This document shows positions 4,853 through 5,782 of a stretch of 5,782 bases of DNA, in pieces (within the stretch, counting starts at the first letter, position 1; each line of letters opens with the position of its first letter). The stretch is from assembly GCA_021158735.1 (NCBI GenBank), contig JAGGUC010000078.1:1-5782 (forward strand), written 5' to 3'. This DNA comes from Desulfurococcales archaeon (GTDB taxonomy: Archaea; Thermoproteota; Thermoprotei_A; Sulfolobales; NBVN01). The translations under genes were made by a program, and so were the position numbers. The notes under the pieces are model-generated. The model was not told the DNA's origin. It saw nothing but the letters and a program-made list of their open reading frames with translations, and ran no database searches.

Positions 4853-5782
4853 AACCTTGATCTTAACAGGGTTTTGCAGAGGGTCGAAGAAAATACCCTT
4901 ACCCGGAACCCAAACTATTGAAGTACCTAGGACGCCTTTCTCAGCCCTGTACCTGTACACAGTCCTGATCTTCTCAGCTAGCTCGATCCTCTCCTTAAGG
5001 AGTTCACCGGACCCTATGTCAGCTCTGTGGATCAGGGGCCAGCCATCAACACACCTGATAGCGGTAACTACCTCCTCCGCCTTAAGGGAAGCCTCCTCCA
5101 ACTTCTCAGCAACACAAACTACCTCAAAGGCCCTCGAGCCAGTTGTGTACATTCTGCCGTCCTCCCTCAACTCGACAGCAGCGTAGAGCAGGCGGCAGTC
5201 ACTCCTCTTAAGAACTCCTTCATCAACCACTACCGGGTGTCCCTTCGCAATAGACTTACTACTGGGGTACCCCATAGGTGCTACAGCCTTAACTACTGTA
5301 GCTAGGTCCTCCTTGAGCTTGAGCTTAGCGCCAGCAAGCCTGCCGGTAGCAGCCCTATCAAGTATGTCGAGGAAGTCTGACTCGATAACAGGCACCAGGT
5401 TAGATATTTCCGGGTCGCCGAACCTACTGTAGAACTCTATCAGTGTCGGACCCCAGACAGCAGTCAGCATCATCTGCCCTGATATAGCTCCTCTGTACTC
5501 TTCCCCAACCTCCTTTTGGAGGGCCTCAACCGACATCCTAACGATCTCGACACTGCGGTCAAACTCCTCACGGGTCAGGAATGGAGGCACCATTCCGGGA
5601 CCTGCGATACTTCCCATACCGCCTGTCTCAGGCCCTAAGTCAAGCTCGAACGCGTGAGGGTGGTCCTGAACGGCAGGTAAGGGAAGTACCGTAGAGCCGT
5701 CGGTCACCACCATGACCGTGTACTCAACACCCTCAACCCTCTGCTCAACCAGTATCTTAACGTCTATGTCCCTATACTTAGA
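4844..5782 (-). CDS. purD: PurD, GAR synthetase (N-terminal part beyond window)
   Basis: This ATP-grasp ligase joins phosphoribosylamine and glycine to give GAR. The frame is open to the right-hand edge, giving 312 visible residues that begin SKYRDIDVKILVEQRVEGVEY; the Met at 5713 is internal because the conserved VEQRVEGVEYTVMV strand precedes it. Visible motifs: QDHPHAFE (about 39-46), DLGPETGGMG (48-57), GPTLIEFYSRFGDPE (111-125), VAPMGYP (167-173) and HRADIG (252-257). The N-terminal domain and the start of the ATP-grasp, roughly a third of a typical protein, are missing. The bacterial motif EFNCRFGDPE is here EFYSRFGDPE, so a Tyr stands where a metal-binding Asn usually is. About 55 residues follow HRADIG, against about ten in E. 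coli, giving a C-terminal extension. It is the first visible gene of the purine operon. Confidence 0.93.
   Translation of the reverse strand, partial: SKYRDIDVKILVEQRVEGVEYTVMVVTDGSTVLPLPAVQDHPHAFELDLGPETGGMGSIAGPGMVPPFLTREEFDRSVEIVRMSVEALQKEVGEEYRGAISGQMMLTAVWGPTLIEFYSRFGDPEISNLVPVIESDFLDILDRAATGRLAGAKLKLKEDLATVVKAVAPMGYPSSKSIAKGHPVVVDEGVLKRSDCRLLYAAVELREDGRMYTTGSRAFEVVCVAEKLEEASLKAEEVVTAIRCVDGWPLIHRADIGSGELLKERIELAEKIRTVYRYRAEKGVLGTSIVWVPGKGIFFDPLQNPVKIKVRR

Noticed and set aside
4122..5305. Plus-strand frames opposite purT and purD (4122-4316, 4857-5186, 5027-5305)
   Set aside because: All are antisense to conserved enzyme genes, overlap each other, and have low-information translations without ribosome sites.
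4844..5713. PurD starting at the ATG at 5713
   Set aside because: The frame is open beyond it to the window edge, and the 23 residues upstream encode the conserved VEQRVEGVEYTV strand of the ATP-grasp domain, so this Met is internal.

Overview
The window looks like chromosomal DNA of a thermophilic archaeon, most likely a crenarchaeote (Thermoproteota). The reasons are a purine gene cluster containing PurP, an archaeal enzyme; Shine-Dalgarno motifs of the GGTGA/GGAGGTG type; GTG/TTG starts; heavy AGG/AGA arginine use; and a VapBC pair of the archaeal DUF217-antitoxin kind. The genus cannot be fixed from the sequence alone.

Layout. Positions 1-436 are very AT-rich and hold no convincing gene. 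They contain two copies of a dyad-plus-G-run repeat (143-161 and 244-262) that stand out as GC islands, and an AGTAT/ATACT palindromic promoter region just before vapB. Positions 437-1065 (+ strand) are a vapB-vapC toxin-antitoxin operon of low GC (about a third in lines counted by eye). Positions 1073-5782 (- strand) are a tightly packed purine operon of clearly higher GC (about half or more), read in the order purD (5' end beyond the window), purT, purE, purM, purP. The two blocks converge with only 7 bases between stop codons.

How the genes work together. PurD makes GAR, PurT formylates it with formate and ATP, PurM closes the imidazole ring to AIR, PurE carboxylates or rearranges to CAIR, and PurP formylates AICAR to FAICAR with formate and ATP. 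Both one-carbon steps are therefore the formate-dependent versions, which need no 10-formyl-tetrahydrofolate. PurF, PurL/S/Q, PurC, PurB, PurO and PurK are not in the window. Spacing between genes runs from a 17-base overlap to a 7-base gap, and the purT Shine-Dalgarno sequence contains the purD stop codon, which suggests coupled translation.

The signal the gene calls do not explain is the repeated element TTCCCGGGAA-N2-TTCGGGA in the noncoding block. Its architecture (TTCC/GGAA dyad, five bases, then a G run) resembles the archaeal origin recognition box bound by Orc1/Cdc6, but it could equally be a transcription factor operator. This is a hypothesis, not a demonstrated origin.
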